From the NCBI GenBank assembly GCA_002709305.1, contig PAQM01000015.1, forward strand, positions 19,099 through 83,098: a DNA stretch of 64,000 bases, in the 5' to 3' direction. Position 1 is the stretch's first letter. The number at the start of each line of letters is the position of its first letter. This DNA comes from Crocinitomicaceae bacterium (lineage in GTDB: Bacteria; Bacteroidota; Bacteroidia; Flavobacteriales_D; Crocinitomicaceae). Below, piece by piece: positions 46,668 to 55,626 of this stretch. The notes under the pieces were generated by a model. It had not been told where the DNA came from and did not search any database. It saw only the letters and a program-made list of their open reading frames with translations. The position numbers and the translations under genes are program-made.

Positions 46668-47386
46668 TTGAAAAATTAGATATATTAGTTTTTGCCTCTC
46701 ATCCAGATGATGCGGAATTATCTTGTTCAGGTACGATAATGAAGCACATTGACGAAGGCTTTACAGTTGGAATAGTTGATTTAACTCAGGGTGAGCTTGG
46801 GTCTAGAGGAAATATTGAGACGCGTTATCTTGAAGCAAAAAAGTCATCAGAATTATTAGGTATTCATGCACGTGTTAATTTGAAATTAGCGGACTGTTTT
46901 TTTGATATAAATGAGGATAATAAACGTTTAGTTGTTGAACAAATAAGAAGATTTAAGCCATCAATTGTTCTTGCAAACGCTGTTCAAGATCGTCACCCAG
47001 ATCATGGAAGAGGTGCACAATTAGTTTCTGAATCTTGTTTTTTATCGGGTTTAAGCTCATATAAAACAAAATTTAATAATGAAATACAAAAATCACATAG
47101 ACCAAAATCGGTATATCATTATATTCAAGATTATTATATAAAACCAGACTTTGTTTTGGATATAACCCCATACTTTGATCGTAAAATGGAGGTCATTAAA
47201 TCTTTTAAGACACAATTTTTTGATCCAAAATCAAAAGAGCCTGAAACACCAATTTCAGGAGAAGAATTTTTTGATTTTATAAAATCACGAATGATGGAAT
47301 TTGGTAGGCCTATTGGTGCGAAGTTTGCTGAAGGGTATACTGTAGAACGCTTTCTAGGGGTGAAAAATTTAATGGATTTAAAATGA
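46664..47386 (+). CDS. bshB1: Bacillithiol biosynthesis deacetylase BshB1
   Basis: This is a 240-residue LmbE-fold zinc deacetylase that removes acetate from GlcNAc-malate, the second step of bacillithiol synthesis. Zinc-site residues are His13 and Asp15/Asp16 in SHPDDAE and His111, Asp113, His114 in DRHPDHGRG. The motif VDLTQGELGSRGN (38-50) is typical of BshB1. It is translationally coupled to ccsBA. bshC lies at 6267 in the same window; bshA is absent from it. A convergent PLP gene ends 42 bases away. Confidence 0.95.
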   Translation: MIEKLDILVFASHPDDAELSCSGTIMKHIDEGFTVGIVDLTQGELGSRGNIETRYLEAKKSSELLGIHARVNLKLADCFFDINEDNKRLVVEQIRRFKPSIVLANAVQDRHPDHGRGAQLVSESCFLSGLSSYKTKFNNEIQKSHRPKSVYHYIQDYYIKPDFVLDITPYFDRKMEVIKSFKTQFFDPKSKEPETPISGEEFFDFIKSRMMEFGRPIGAKFAEGYTVERFLGVKNLMDLK

Positions 47387-47428
47387 ATTGATTATTTATA
47401 TACTTACTAATATCAGTTTATTGTTAAT

Positions 47429-49273
47429 CTAAATTTGTTTAGTGAAATCCAAGAATATTTTTTTATGAATTTCAATATCTATATTTCCAGATATTGCTAC
47501 ACGAGTAATATAATCTTTATCACTCTCTTTAGTAGTTCCTTGAGTTGATGTTGCAGGTATTGTCCAGTAGGATCCATTCAGTTGTCCATAACTTACACAA
47601 TATTTACATTCATAAGGTATTTTTGTAATCATTAAATTGATTAATTTATGATTTAAATCTTTTTTATAAGAATCTTTTTCTTCTTTTGTGTTTCCTTTTG
47701 TTGGTAGATCTATTGAAAATACTGATGGAGTAAATCCTTTGTCTGATAGTTCTTTAGAAACAAAATTAATTTTTGCTTCAGGTAGAACTTTGTTTATAAA
47801 ATTCACAAATTCACGTGTGTTTTTATAAGCATTATAAATTCTCTCATTCATTGAAGGTAATTGCTTTGCTAATATTTCAATTTGAAGTTCTGTCGCTTCA
47901 TTATCACAAAGCTTTAGATGTAATTCTATTTTTTTCATTAATGTTTTAGCTTTTATATTTCCGATGCAATATCCTGAAGTGCATAGACCACCACTTGCAA
48001 ATTTTGATCCACTAGCGTATGAAATACTTCTTATTGTTGATAGTATTTGATTTTTAGCCAAAAATTGAATATTAGGACAAAATGTTTGGTCTAAAATAAA
48101 AACGGGATCAATAGCAATTTTACCACTTGATGTTTTACGGGTTTTAGTTAAAACAGTTTTTAGTTTTAATAAATCTGGGACTTGAACTCTAGGATTTGTA
48201 GGTATTTCAGCAATTATATAGGGTATAGAGTTTTCAAAAGCAACCTGATTTAATATTAAATCAATGCTCTTTACCATATCTTTTCCATTATCAACAACTA
48301 AATCTAGTACTTCAACATTTTTAATACAACTAGCAATTCTTCTTGCTTGATCATTTGTACCACCATAACAATTTGTAGGAACAATTATTTTTATTTTTTT
48401 TTCTGTATGGTTTTCTTTTGCGTCGTGAATTAGCCCCATTAAAATTGCATACTGAATAGATAATCCACTAGATGCAATAAGAGGATTTGTACTAACACCT
48501 GTAATCTCTTTAATTGATTTTATTACACTAGATTTGTTATTTGCTAAGCTATTAGTTTTTTTACTATTAATAGAGTTGTTAATTATTGATTTTAAAGCAG
48601 CTAAAGAATTAGTTGGTGTCATTGCAATTGTTTCTCTTCTTCTTACATGCTGAATTTCTGATATATAATTTTGATTTTCTTTTCCATTTACAATTAAAAC
48701 ACTTCCTAATTGAGGGTGAGTACTTATTAGAAAATCAATGTTTGAGTTGAGGTTAAAATTATCAAATTTACATTCTTTTGATATTAAAATTGATGTTCCT
48801 TTGAATGGAGGTATTTCTTCTTCTGGCTTAATTTTTTTCACTTCAAAATCATACTCATAAACATATTTAATAACCTCAAAATCAATATCATATGACTCTT
48901 GTGTTAAATAGATTATTTGAGTTTTTTTCTTTTCTAATAAATTCTTTCTTAAAATTGCTAAAATCGGAATTGTTTTGGAAGAAAAGCTTATTACACTATT
49001 TGCTTCTATATTATTTAATTTAGCAATTACCCATTCTAATAAACAGGACAATGGATGCCCTAATCTAATATAATCAAAAGCAGTAGGTAATTCAGTAAGT
49101 GATGATGATTGAAAATCATTTTTATTATATAATACTTCAAACTTTTTTAAAAATTCAATTTTAGCTAATTTTTCATTATAAATATCTAGTCTGTGAGTTG
49201 TTTGACTTACCCAATTATTTGGTATATTTTTTAATACACCTTCCATGTAATCTAGTATTTTATTTTTCCTCAT
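47429..49273 (-). CDS. Double-length PLP-dependent protein of the Cys/Met metabolism (cystathionine gamma-synthase) superfamily
   Basis: At 614 residues it is far longer than the usual 380-400. The C-terminal part (about 255-614) has the superfamily layout: PTNCYGGTNDQ, EIPTNPRVQVPDL, FILDQTF with Asp395, and the likely PLP lysine Lys424 in YASGSKFASGG. The N-terminal part (about 60-235) looks like a degenerate copy: YIRLGHPLSCLLEWVIAKL and VISFSS match the start of a cystathionine gamma-synthase domain, but no PLP lysine is seen there. Substrate unknown; gamma-synthase or lyase chemistry is an inference. It lies 9 bases after the GreA-like gene in an operon headed by cysteine desulfurase, which suggests sulfur amino-acid metabolism. 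Confidence 0.8.
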   Translation of the reverse strand: MRKNKILDYMEGVLKNIPNNWVSQTTHRLDIYNEKLAKIEFLKKFEVLYNKNDFQSSSLTELPTAFDYIRLGHPLSCLLEWVIAKLNNIEANSVISFSSKTIPILAILRKNLLEKKKTQIIYLTQESYDIDFEVIKYVYEYDFEVKKIKPEEEIPPFKGTSILISKECKFDNFNLNSNIDFLISTHPQLGSVLIVNGKENQNYISEIQHVRRRETIAMTPTNSLAALKSIINNSINSKKTNSLANNKSSVIKSIKEITGVSTNPLIASSGLSIQYAILMGLIHDAKENHTEKKIKIIVPTNCYGGTNDQARRIASCIKNVEVLDLVVDNGKDMVKSIDLILNQVAFENSIPYIIAEIPTNPRVQVPDLLKLKTVLTKTRKTSSGKIAIDPVFILDQTFCPNIQFLAKNQILSTIRSISYASGSKFASGGLCTSGYCIGNIKAKTLMKKIELHLKLCDNEATELQIEILAKQLPSMNERIYNAYKNTREFVNFINKVLPEAKINFVSKELSDKGFTPSVFSIDLPTKGNTKEEKDSYKKDLNHKLINLMITKIPYECKYCVSYGQLNGSYWTIPATSTQGTTKESDKDYITRVAISGNIDIEIHKKIFLDFTKQI

Positions 49274-49282
49274 AATTTCATC

Positions 49283-49732
49283 TTAAATTAGATCTAATAT
49301 TGTTATTTTTTTTTTATCAATTCTGATATTATCTCCTATATGTTTTCCGATTAATAATATTCCAAGTCTTGTTGTAGCTGTTATACAAAATACTTTTTCG
49401 TTATTAATATTTACTTTACCAAGTCCTATAGATAAGAAAAAAAAACCTTCACTTGTGTTTATTAGGCTTCCATATTGTGCAACTTTATGTTGTTCTTTAG
49501 GATTTATCTTATTTAAACTATTCTTTAAATTGATTATGTTTACTAATTGTTGAGAGAGTTTTTCTTGTTCTAATTGTATCATTGCGCGATTTGTTTCGTG
49601 TTTGTCACCTACTGTATTCTTTGAAGAGGAATATAAAGCGTCTTTCAAATCATCAAATGTTGCTTGAATTATATTGCTTCGCTTTTCTAGTTCTTTTTTG
49701 ACTGTATTAAATACAATTTCTTTATTTAACAT
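49283..49732 (-). CDS. GreA/GreB-fold-like protein
   Basis: The ATG at 49732 gives 149 residues; a TTG three codons earlier is less likely. An N-terminal helical pair (about 1-75) with ALYSSSKNTVGDKHETNRAM resembles the coiled coil of GreA/GreB transcript cleavage factors. A short beta-rich C-terminal domain (about 95-149) follows, with INTSEGFFFLSIGLG and TRLGILLIGKHIGDNI. Homologues in Flavobacteriia are, as I recall, often misnamed 3-oxoacyl-ACP synthase. A Gre-like role at RNA polymerase is possible, but I cannot confirm the tip acidic residues. The start overlaps the end of the glycosyltransferase gene by 11 bases. Confidence 0.75.
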   Translation of the reverse strand: MLNKEIVFNTVKKELEKRSNIIQATFDDLKDALYSSSKNTVGDKHETNRAMIQLEQEKLSQQLVNIINLKNSLNKINPKEQHKVAQYGSLINTSEGFFFLSIGLGKVNINNEKVFCITATTRLGILLIGKHIGDNIRIDKKKITILDLI

Positions 49733-50843
49733 ATTTATCAATTATTTTCATCCATTTCTTCAAAATTACTTGCTCACTATATTCCATTGATTTTTCACGT
49801 ATTTTATTTTTATTGTAATCACTTTTTGTATTGATGATTTTTTTCATCGCATATTCAATTGATTCTGGATTTTTCTTTTCAGTTTGAATACCTAGTACAG
49901 GGTCTAATTCAGATGCTATTCCAACAGAGGTAGAAATGACGGGTGTACCTGTAGACCAAGCTTCAGCAATTACAATAGCGAATGATTCGTAATCTGAATT
50001 TAGTATGAATGCATCTGCTTTTTGATAAAATGGAACTAAATCATCCCATGCTAAAGGTCCTTTAAAACTAATATGTTGACTCAATCCTTTTGCTTTTGCT
50101 TTTGCTTCCCATTCAGAGTAGTCTTCATCGCATATTATAGTTAGATGAAAGTTGTTTTCTGTTTTTCTTAGTAATAGGCACGCATCTATTATTCCTTGAG
50201 GATTTTTAGTTTTTACATCTAATGTAGAGATATGTAAAAATTCAGTACGTTTATTTGATTTAATTTCTCCAATATTGAAAGTATCTGTATTAATATGGTT
50301 TCCAATTATTTTTATTTTATGTTTTGGAAAGTCTCTTTTGATATCTTGTTTTAAAAATTCTGAGACAGCAACTACTTCATCTATATGTTTACGTGTGTAT
50401 TTAAGTATTAATTCTTCTATAATAGTCCATTTATTCCTTAATTCAATTCTATAATATGACCCATGTTCTATAAGAATAAGTGGTATATTGAACTTCTTTT
50501 TTGAAGCTACAAATTGTAATCCTTTAGGCTGTAAGGTATGTCCAATGATTAGATGAAATCTATTTGTTTTTAAGAAGGCGTAATTTAATGCTCTTTTCTG
50601 CCATCTTCTCTTGCTTAGTATATTTTTGCCACGTGGGTGAATAACTTCAATTTCTCTATATCCATTTCTATTACTTTCTTTTAATGATAACTTTTTTAAG
50701 TTATCTGAAGGAATGGTATTAACAACAGTTACACTATAATATTTACTAAGCAATTGAGCATTTCTAACTACAAAGTTTCCTAGAAATGGTTTATTTTTTG
50801 TCGGGTACCATGAACTAAGAATCAATATTTCTCTTTTTTTCAT
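49722..50843 (-). CDS. Glycosyltransferase, GT4 family
   Basis: This is a 373-residue GT-B enzyme. The N-terminal domain opens ILILSSWYPTKNKPFLGNF. The C-terminal GT4 donor domain includes FLHISTLDVKTKNPQGIIDA and the catalytic E-x7-E region in SDYESFAIVIAEAWSTGTPVI. It is not the bacillithiol enzyme BshA, whose N-terminus differs. It sits between a cysteine desulfurase (18 bases upstream) and the GreA-like gene (overlapping). Sugar and acceptor are unknown; cell-surface glycan synthesis is likely. Confidence 0.9.
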   Translation of the reverse strand: MKKREILILSSWYPTKNKPFLGNFVVRNAQLLSKYYSVTVVNTIPSDNLKKLSLKESNRNGYREIEVIHPRGKNILSKRRWQKRALNYAFLKTNRFHLIIGHTLQPKGLQFVASKKKFNIPLILIEHGSYYRIELRNKWTIIEELILKYTRKHIDEVVAVSEFLKQDIKRDFPKHKIKIIGNHINTDTFNIGEIKSNKRTEFLHISTLDVKTKNPQGIIDACLLLRKTENNFHLTIICDEDYSEWEAKAKAKGLSQHISFKGPLAWDDLVPFYQKADAFILNSDYESFAIVIAEAWSTGTPVISTSVGIASELDPVLGIQTEKKNPESIEYAMKKIINTKSDYNKNKIREKSMEYSEQVILKKWMKIIDKYVK

Positions 50844-50861
50844 TAAGAGTATACTAAGAAG

Positions 50862-52001
50862 TTAAACTAAAGTTTTTTCAAAAACTGTTTTAACTTGATC
50901 TAAAGCAAAATCAATTTCTTCTCTTGTTGTATAACGAGAGAATGAAAAACGTGCGTTTGGACGAGTTAAATCTGCATCAATTCCACTTAAAACATGAGAA
51001 CCAACAGATGACCCAGAAGAACATGCAGATCCTCCAGAAACAGCAATTCCTTTTAAATCTAATGTAAATAATAACATATTTGATTTATTTGTTTTTGGAA
51101 AACAAACATTAAGTACTGTATATAGTGACTTTTCAGGGTCAATCTCGCCATGAAAATCAATGTTCTTAAATATGTTTTTCAATTCATTTATCATATATGT
51201 TTTTAATGTTTGCACATGTTTTTGATGTTGATTAAGATTTTCATAAGCTAAATCCATAGCTTTTGATAAGCCAACAATCCCAGCAACATTTTCAGTACCA
51301 CCACGTAATCCTCTTTCTTGGGCGCCACCGTGGATAAAAGACTCTAAAATCACTTTTTTATTTACATATAAAAAGCCTGTTCCTTTTGGTCCATGAAATT
51401 TATGTCCTGCACAAGTAATATAATCGATATCTAGCTCTTCCAAATTAAATGAGTAATGAGCCATTGTTTGTACAGTATCCGAATGGAATAAAGCATTATA
51501 TTTTCGGCATAGTTGGCTTACTTTTTTTATTGGAAGTAAAGTTGCTATTTCATTATTTGCATGCATTAATGATACTAATGTTTTATCTTTTTTTTGGAGT
51601 AAACGTTCTAAATCTTTTAGATCTACATTTCCTTTTTCATCTATTTTTACATAAGATATTTTTATTCCTTCTACATTTTTTAAATTCATCGCTGTGTGTC
51701 CAACAGCATGGTGTTCAATTTTAGAGGTTATGATGTGAGTAACATTCATTTTATGGACAGCAGAATTGATAGCCATATTGTCTGCTTCTGTACCACCAGA
51801 AGTAAATATTATCTCAGAAGGTTTACAATTAATATGTTTAGCAATAGAACGACGAGAAGTTTCTATAAGAGCTTTTGCTTTTCTTCCAAATGAGTGAGTT
51901 GAAGAAGGATTTCCAAACCCATCTCTTAAAATGGGAATCATAGTTTCTACAACTTCAGGAGCTATTGGAGTTGTAGCTGCGTTGTCAAGATATATTGCCA
52001 T
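50862..52001 (-). CDS. Cysteine desulfurase (IscS/NifS family)
   Basis: This is a 379-residue PLP enzyme that releases sulfur from cysteine for Fe-S clusters and thiolated cofactors. It begins IYLDNAATTPIAPEV, with His98 (KIEHHAV) near the cofactor, PLP lysine Lys201 in CAGHKFHGPKG and the sulfur-carrying Cys327 in SGGSACSSGS. The loop is of the IscS/NifS (class I) kind. No iscU or sufB follows; instead a GT4, a GreA-like protein and the double PLP protein are downstream in the same direction. The length is normal. Confidence 0.96.
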   Translation of the reverse strand: MAIYLDNAATTPIAPEVVETMIPILRDGFGNPSSTHSFGRKAKALIETSRRSIAKHINCKPSEIIFTSGGTEADNMAINSAVHKMNVTHIITSKIEHHAVGHTAMNLKNVEGIKISYVKIDEKGNVDLKDLERLLQKKDKTLVSLMHANNEIATLLPIKKVSQLCRKYNALFHSDTVQTMAHYSFNLEELDIDYITCAGHKFHGPKGTGFLYVNKKVILESFIHGGAQERGLRGGTENVAGIVGLSKAMDLAYENLNQHQKHVQTLKTYMINELKNIFKNIDFHGEIDPEKSLYTVLNVCFPKTNKSNMLLFTLDLKGIAVSGGSACSSGSSVGSHVLSGIDADLTRPNARFSFSRYTTREEIDFALDQVKTVFEKTLV

Positions 52002-52067
52002 CTATTATAATTAATAATTGATGTAAATATATAGCATTAGATATTATTATCTATCTAAATTTTGCTC

Positions 52068-53210
52068 TTATTTATCAAAACCAATTTTTTTTGCTTTATT
52101 CATGATACTTTCATTAACTGATGAACCAAAGTCATCTTCTTTTGGATTTTCTGTGTCTTTCTTTTTTTCATTAATAATATATTTTTCTCTTTCAACGGCT
52201 AAATCTCCAATTATTTTTTGATATTTTTTTCGGTCCTGTTTAGCTTTTTCTAACATAGACTTTTTTTCAGAATTACTTTTGCCTTTAAATTCATCTGGCA
52301 GTTCATTTTCAGTTAGTTTTGTAATATCAATTTCTTCTTCTTCTACAGCATCTATTAGATCCCAATTTTTATTTTTATATACTTTACCTTTTGATTTCAC
52401 AATAGCTCGTTCTGTTTTTACAGATATTGATTCCATTTCAGCATTTGAGTCTTGTAATAATTGTAGAGATTTTTTTCTTTTTCCTATAGAACCATATCCA
52501 TAGTAAGTATTATTTAATGAATCATTATATAAATTTATTTGTTCATCATATGGTGTTTTGTAATGAACAATTGCTCGGTCAGAATCAATATTGAAATAAT
52601 CTCCATTACTACATTTTGCACCATCTTTCCAAAATTCTCTGATTCCGTTTTCATAGCTTCCACAATAAATTGTATTAATGAATATATTTTTACTAGATGC
52701 ATTAGCACATACTTCTTTGTAATTTACAGGTCCTTGGTTGAAAGATTCATTACCTGCTATATATATCATTTTTAGATTATTTGTATCATTAGACCAATTC
52801 AATTCGTTTAGTGATTCTTGAATAACAGCTCCACAAAATTCACTTCCTCCATTGGTTTTTAAACCGAATAATTTTTCTGAAATTAAATCAAGATCACTTG
52901 TTAATGGGAGAATTTGTTCAATGTAATTTTTTGTCATTGGTAGTTTATCATTTCCATAGTGGTATAATCCAATTTCAATTTCAGGAATTTCATCATTATA
53001 TTTTAAATTACTTATTTCATTAACGATAGACCAAATTCTTGATTTAGCTTGGTCTATTAAGCCGTCCATGCTATTTGAAGTATCAAATAAAATTGCAACT
53101 TGCACCTTTTTTTTACTTTCTGGTGGAGTAGTAGTTGTAATGTTAGTTTGTCCTTGGTTAGAAGTAATAGATAATAAAATGATTGTTGAGATTAAAAGTA
53201 ATTTTTTCAT
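52068..53210 (-). CDS. Exported von Willebrand factor A (vWA) domain protein
   Basis: The ATG at 53210 gives 380 residues with a signal peptide of about 20 residues (ending SNQGQ); an upstream ATG at 53234 overlaps a promoter-like element. The vWA domain (about 32-215) has the MIDAS motif DTSNS in ILFDTSNSMDGLI and probable later metal positions in TNGGSEF. The C-terminal half is Lys/Glu-rich and helical (about 225-380). Such proteins bind metal-dependent partners outside the cytoplasm; none is indicated here. A TGGCATAG...TTG element lies 24-39 bases upstream of the start. Confidence 0.85.
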   Translation of the reverse strand: MKKLLLISTIILLSITSNQGQTNITTTTPPESKKKVQVAILFDTSNSMDGLIDQAKSRIWSIVNEISNLKYNDEIPEIEIGLYHYGNDKLPMTKNYIEQILPLTSDLDLISEKLFGLKTNGGSEFCGAVIQESLNELNWSNDTNNLKMIYIAGNESFNQGPVNYKEVCANASSKNIFINTIYCGSYENGIREFWKDGAKCSNGDYFNIDSDRAIVHYKTPYDEQINLYNDSLNNTYYGYGSIGKRKKSLQLLQDSNAEMESISVKTERAIVKSKGKVYKNKNWDLIDAVEEEEIDITKLTENELPDEFKGKSNSEKKSMLEKAKQDRKKYQKIIGDLAVEREKYIINEKKKDTENPKEDDFGSSVNESIMNKAKKIGFDK

Positions 53211-53233
53211 GTCTGATAGTTTTATGTTAAACA

Positions 53234-53249
53234 TACAACTACTATGCCA
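53234..53249 (-). promoter_or_regulatory. Sigma-54-like promoter of the vWA gene
   Basis: The minus strand reads TGGCATAGTAGTTGTA, with the GG pair and the later G separated by 10 bases as in -24/-12 promoters. It shares TGGCATAG with the dnaK element. As there, the -12 box lacks the usual C. The predicted start near 53224 precedes the ATG at 53210. Confidence 0.3.
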
Positions 53250-53291
53250 TTATTAAAATATCATTTAATGAAAGAAAGATTTTTTCTGTTT

Positions 53292-54653
53292 TTATATTGT
53301 CTTAGAAAACATATTTTTTGATATTTTTTTATTTACTAAATCCATATCAAATGCCATGCAACAATTTCGAACGAAAGGAATACCTTTTTGTTTTAAAGTT
53401 ATTTTGTCTTCATTAACAACTACTAAATCATCTTTAATCATACCATTCAATCTATCTATAATTTTATTATGTTTTTCTCTAAATTGAGAATTAGAATTAA
53501 ATTCAGTTTCAAAATGACACATTAAATTAAGAATATGTTTTCTCATTTCTATATCTAATTCATTAAGGATATGTCCTCTAAAAATTGGTATTTTTTTAGA
53601 TTTTACAATATCCATATACTTTTCGATTGATTTTTCATTTTGTGCAAAACCAAACCAGCTGTCAGATATGGCGGATGCCCCTAAACCTATTAATATGTTT
53701 GTTTTTTGGGTTGTGTAACCCATAAAATTTCGATGTAATTTTTTTGCTTTAAATGCTTTTGTTAAACTATCATGATTTAAAGCAAAGTGATCCATGCCTA
53801 TTTCAATATATCCTTCTGATTCAAGCATTTGTTTTGCTTTTTCATATAAAGCTCTTTTTGTCGAATCTTTAGGTAAATCAGATTCATTAAATCCACGTTG
53901 ACCATTACCTTTAATCCATGGTACATGAGCATAGCTGTAAAGTGAAATCCTATCAGGTTTTAGTTGAATTGTTTTGCTTACTGTTTCAATGATATCTTCC
54001 ATCTTTTGTTTTGGTAGACCAAAAACAAGATCATGACTAATGGATTTATATCCTATTGCTTTTGCTTTATTGTGAACATGTTTAACATTTTCGAATGGTT
54101 GAATTCTGTTTATAGCTTTTTGAACTATTGGACTGTAGTCTTGAATACCTAAGCTAAGTCTATTAAATCCAAATTCATTCAATTTTTTAAGGTGTTCTTC
54201 AGTTGTATTATTTGGATGAGCTTCAAAACTTAATTCTGTATTATTTGGATTAATCGAACTTTTATTAAAAATTGAACTAACTAAACGAATAAGTTGATTT
54301 GGTTGAAAAAAAGTTGGTGTACCTCCACCAAAATGTAATTCTCTAATATTTGGTTCGAAATTAAATACTTTTCGATATAATTCCCATTCTTTGATAACAC
54401 TATCTATGTAAGGAGTTTCTACAGCATGATTTTTTGTTATTCTTTTGTGGCAACCACAGAATGTACATAGGCTTTCGCAGTATGGTAGATGTATATATAT
54501 GCTTAATTCGTTGGAATTAAATGTCTTACTATTTTTAGATATAGTATTAATCCAATCTTTAATTTTTAAAGGATTATTTTTCCAAAAAGGAACAGTAGGA
54601 TAAGAAGTATATCTTGGTCCAGGTATATTATATTTTTCGATAAGATTATTCAA
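53292..54653 (-). CDS. hemN: Oxygen-independent coproporphyrinogen III oxidase
   Basis: This is a radical SAM enzyme of anaerobic heme synthesis, 453 residues from the TTG at 54653. That start gives the family N-terminus LIEKYNIPGPRYTSYPT. The open frame extends to 54836, but that region holds the promoter box and the divergent T9SS gene. The iron-sulfur cysteines are Cys59, Cys63 and Cys66 with Cys68 (PYCESLCTFCGC), followed by ELHFGGGTPTF and SFEAHPN. The length then agrees with HemN. There is no ATG near the true start, so TTG initiation is required. Confidence 0.95.
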   Translation of the reverse strand: MNNLIEKYNIPGPRYTSYPTVPFWKNNPLKIKDWINTISKNSKTFNSNELSIYIHLPYCESLCTFCGCHKRITKNHAVETPYIDSVIKEWELYRKVFNFEPNIRELHFGGGTPTFFQPNQLIRLVSSIFNKSSINPNNTELSFEAHPNNTTEEHLKKLNEFGFNRLSLGIQDYSPIVQKAINRIQPFENVKHVHNKAKAIGYKSISHDLVFGLPKQKMEDIIETVSKTIQLKPDRISLYSYAHVPWIKGNGQRGFNESDLPKDSTKRALYEKAKQMLESEGYIEIGMDHFALNHDSLTKAFKAKKLHRNFMGYTTQKTNILIGLGASAISDSWFGFAQNEKSIEKYMDIVKSKKIPIFRGHILNELDIEMRKHILNLMCHFETEFNSNSQFREKHNKIIDRLNGMIKDDLVVVNEDKITLKQKGIPFVRNCCMAFDMDLVNKKISKNMFSKTI

Positions 54654-54680
54654 TAATATTTTATTCTTTATAATACTATT

Positions 54681-54688
54681 CAAAGATA
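54681..54688 (-). promoter_or_regulatory. Bacteroidota -7 box (TATCTTTG) of hemN
   Basis: TATCTTTG on the minus strand ends 27 bases before the TTG at 54653. A TTAG lies about 21 bases further upstream and could serve as a poor -33 element. The box supports the shorter hemN reading frame. Confidence 0.5.
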
Positions 54689-54730
54689 ATGTTTTTGTAT
54701 ATTGTACTCCTAATTTTAAAAATTTAAAAA

Positions 54731-55570
54731 ATGAATAGAATTTTACTTTTATTGGCAGTTTTATTTTCTGCCGGAGCTTTAAATGCTCAAATTTATTCAG
54801 CTGCAGATTCTGCTGCTTTTGCCTCATGGATGACATATGATCTTGATGGTGATGGTAATAATTGGACAGCTGTTACTATTAATAATCCACAAATCACAGC
54901 GCCTGGATTTGATGGTACTAGCGGTTATCTTTCAAATTCATGGAGTGGTGCTACTCAACTTCCCCTCACTCCAGATAATGTTGGAGTTTCTCCAGCCATT
55001 GACTGTTCAAATCAATCTTCTGTATTCTTAAGTTGGAGATGTGGAAGCCCAGAAACAACTGCTTCAGGATGGTATGAAGAGAATTATGCAATGTATGTAC
55101 TTTTGCCTTCTGATTTAGGAGGTTTACAAACTGGTAATTGGCCAGCACCTGTTTTCGAAACAACATTATCTGCTGGTGAACAATTTTTTGATGAGCAGGT
55201 AGATATTTCTTCAATTGCTGCTAATCAACCTGTAGTTTATGTAGCTATCCGTCACTATAACTGTACAGATGAAAACTGGTTGCTTGTTGATTTTATTAAC
55301 GTAACATCGAATTCAGTAGCTACTATAGATGAAACAGAGTTATCTACAATTTCTGCTTATCCAAATCCTGTTAATGATATTTTGAATATAACTTCTTCTG
55401 AGGAAGTTACATCTGTTTCTATTATTTCATTGGATGGTAAAATAATTAGTACTACTAATTTAAATGGAAAAAATATATCAATTGATTTAACTGATTTAAT
55501 TTCAGGAGTGTACTTATATGAAGTTAAGACTTCAATGGGAATTTCTAGAAATACTTTTGTTAAAAAGTAA
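54731..55570 (+). CDS. T9SS-exported protein with cleaved-adhesin-like (choice-of-anchor J) domain
   Basis: This is a 279-residue secreted protein with a signal peptide of about 20 residues (ending ALNAQ). Residues about 22-195 form a jelly-roll-like domain. It has DLDGDGNNW, a YLSNSWSG segment, FLSWRCGSPE and VYVAIRHYNCTDENWLLVDFINV, the pattern of cleaved-adhesin/choice-of-anchor J domains that bind surface glycans or proteins. A type A sorting domain follows (about 205-279: AYPNPVNDILNI, ISLDGKIIST, SGVYLYEVKT). It is divergent from hemN, with a strong terminator downstream. Codons are somewhat richer in G and C than neighbours, as in a highly expressed gene. Confidence 0.85.
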   Translation: MNRILLLLAVLFSAGALNAQIYSAADSAAFASWMTYDLDGDGNNWTAVTINNPQITAPGFDGTSGYLSNSWSGATQLPLTPDNVGVSPAIDCSNQSSVFLSWRCGSPETTASGWYEENYAMYVLLPSDLGGLQTGNWPAPVFETTLSAGEQFFDEQVDISSIAANQPVVYVAIRHYNCTDENWLLVDFINVTSNSVATIDETELSTISAYPNPVNDILNITSSEEVTSVSIISLDGKIISTTNLNGKNISIDLTDLISGVYLYEVKTSMGISRNTFVKK

Positions 55571-55585
55571 TCTATTTTAATTAAC

Positions 55586-55612
55586 AAAAAAGGGCCTTTA
55601 GGGCCCTTTTTT
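55586..55612. terminator. Bidirectional rho-independent terminator
   Basis: AAAAAAGGGCC pairs with GGCCCTTTTTT around TTTAG. It ends the T9SS adhesin gene rightward and the aminotransferase gene leftward. Confidence 0.9.
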
Positions 55613-55626
55613 TATTCTATATATTT

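Noticed and set aside
49306..49315. 10-A run near the end of the GreA-like gene as another slippage site
   Set aside because: It is close to the natural stop and no domain boundary is involved; likely a chance run in AT-rich sequence.
49722..50843. GT4 gene as bacillithiol bshA
   Set aside because: The N-terminal GT-B loop and gene context do not resemble BshA.
54654..54836. N-terminal extension of hemN, including a Met at 54836
   Set aside because: It overlaps the start of the divergent T9SS gene, contains the -7 box of hemN and adds residues unlike the family N-terminus.
54966..55214. Minus-strand open frame opposite the T9SS adhesin gene
   Set aside because: It is a shadow of the plus-strand coding region, with no start context and no family match.
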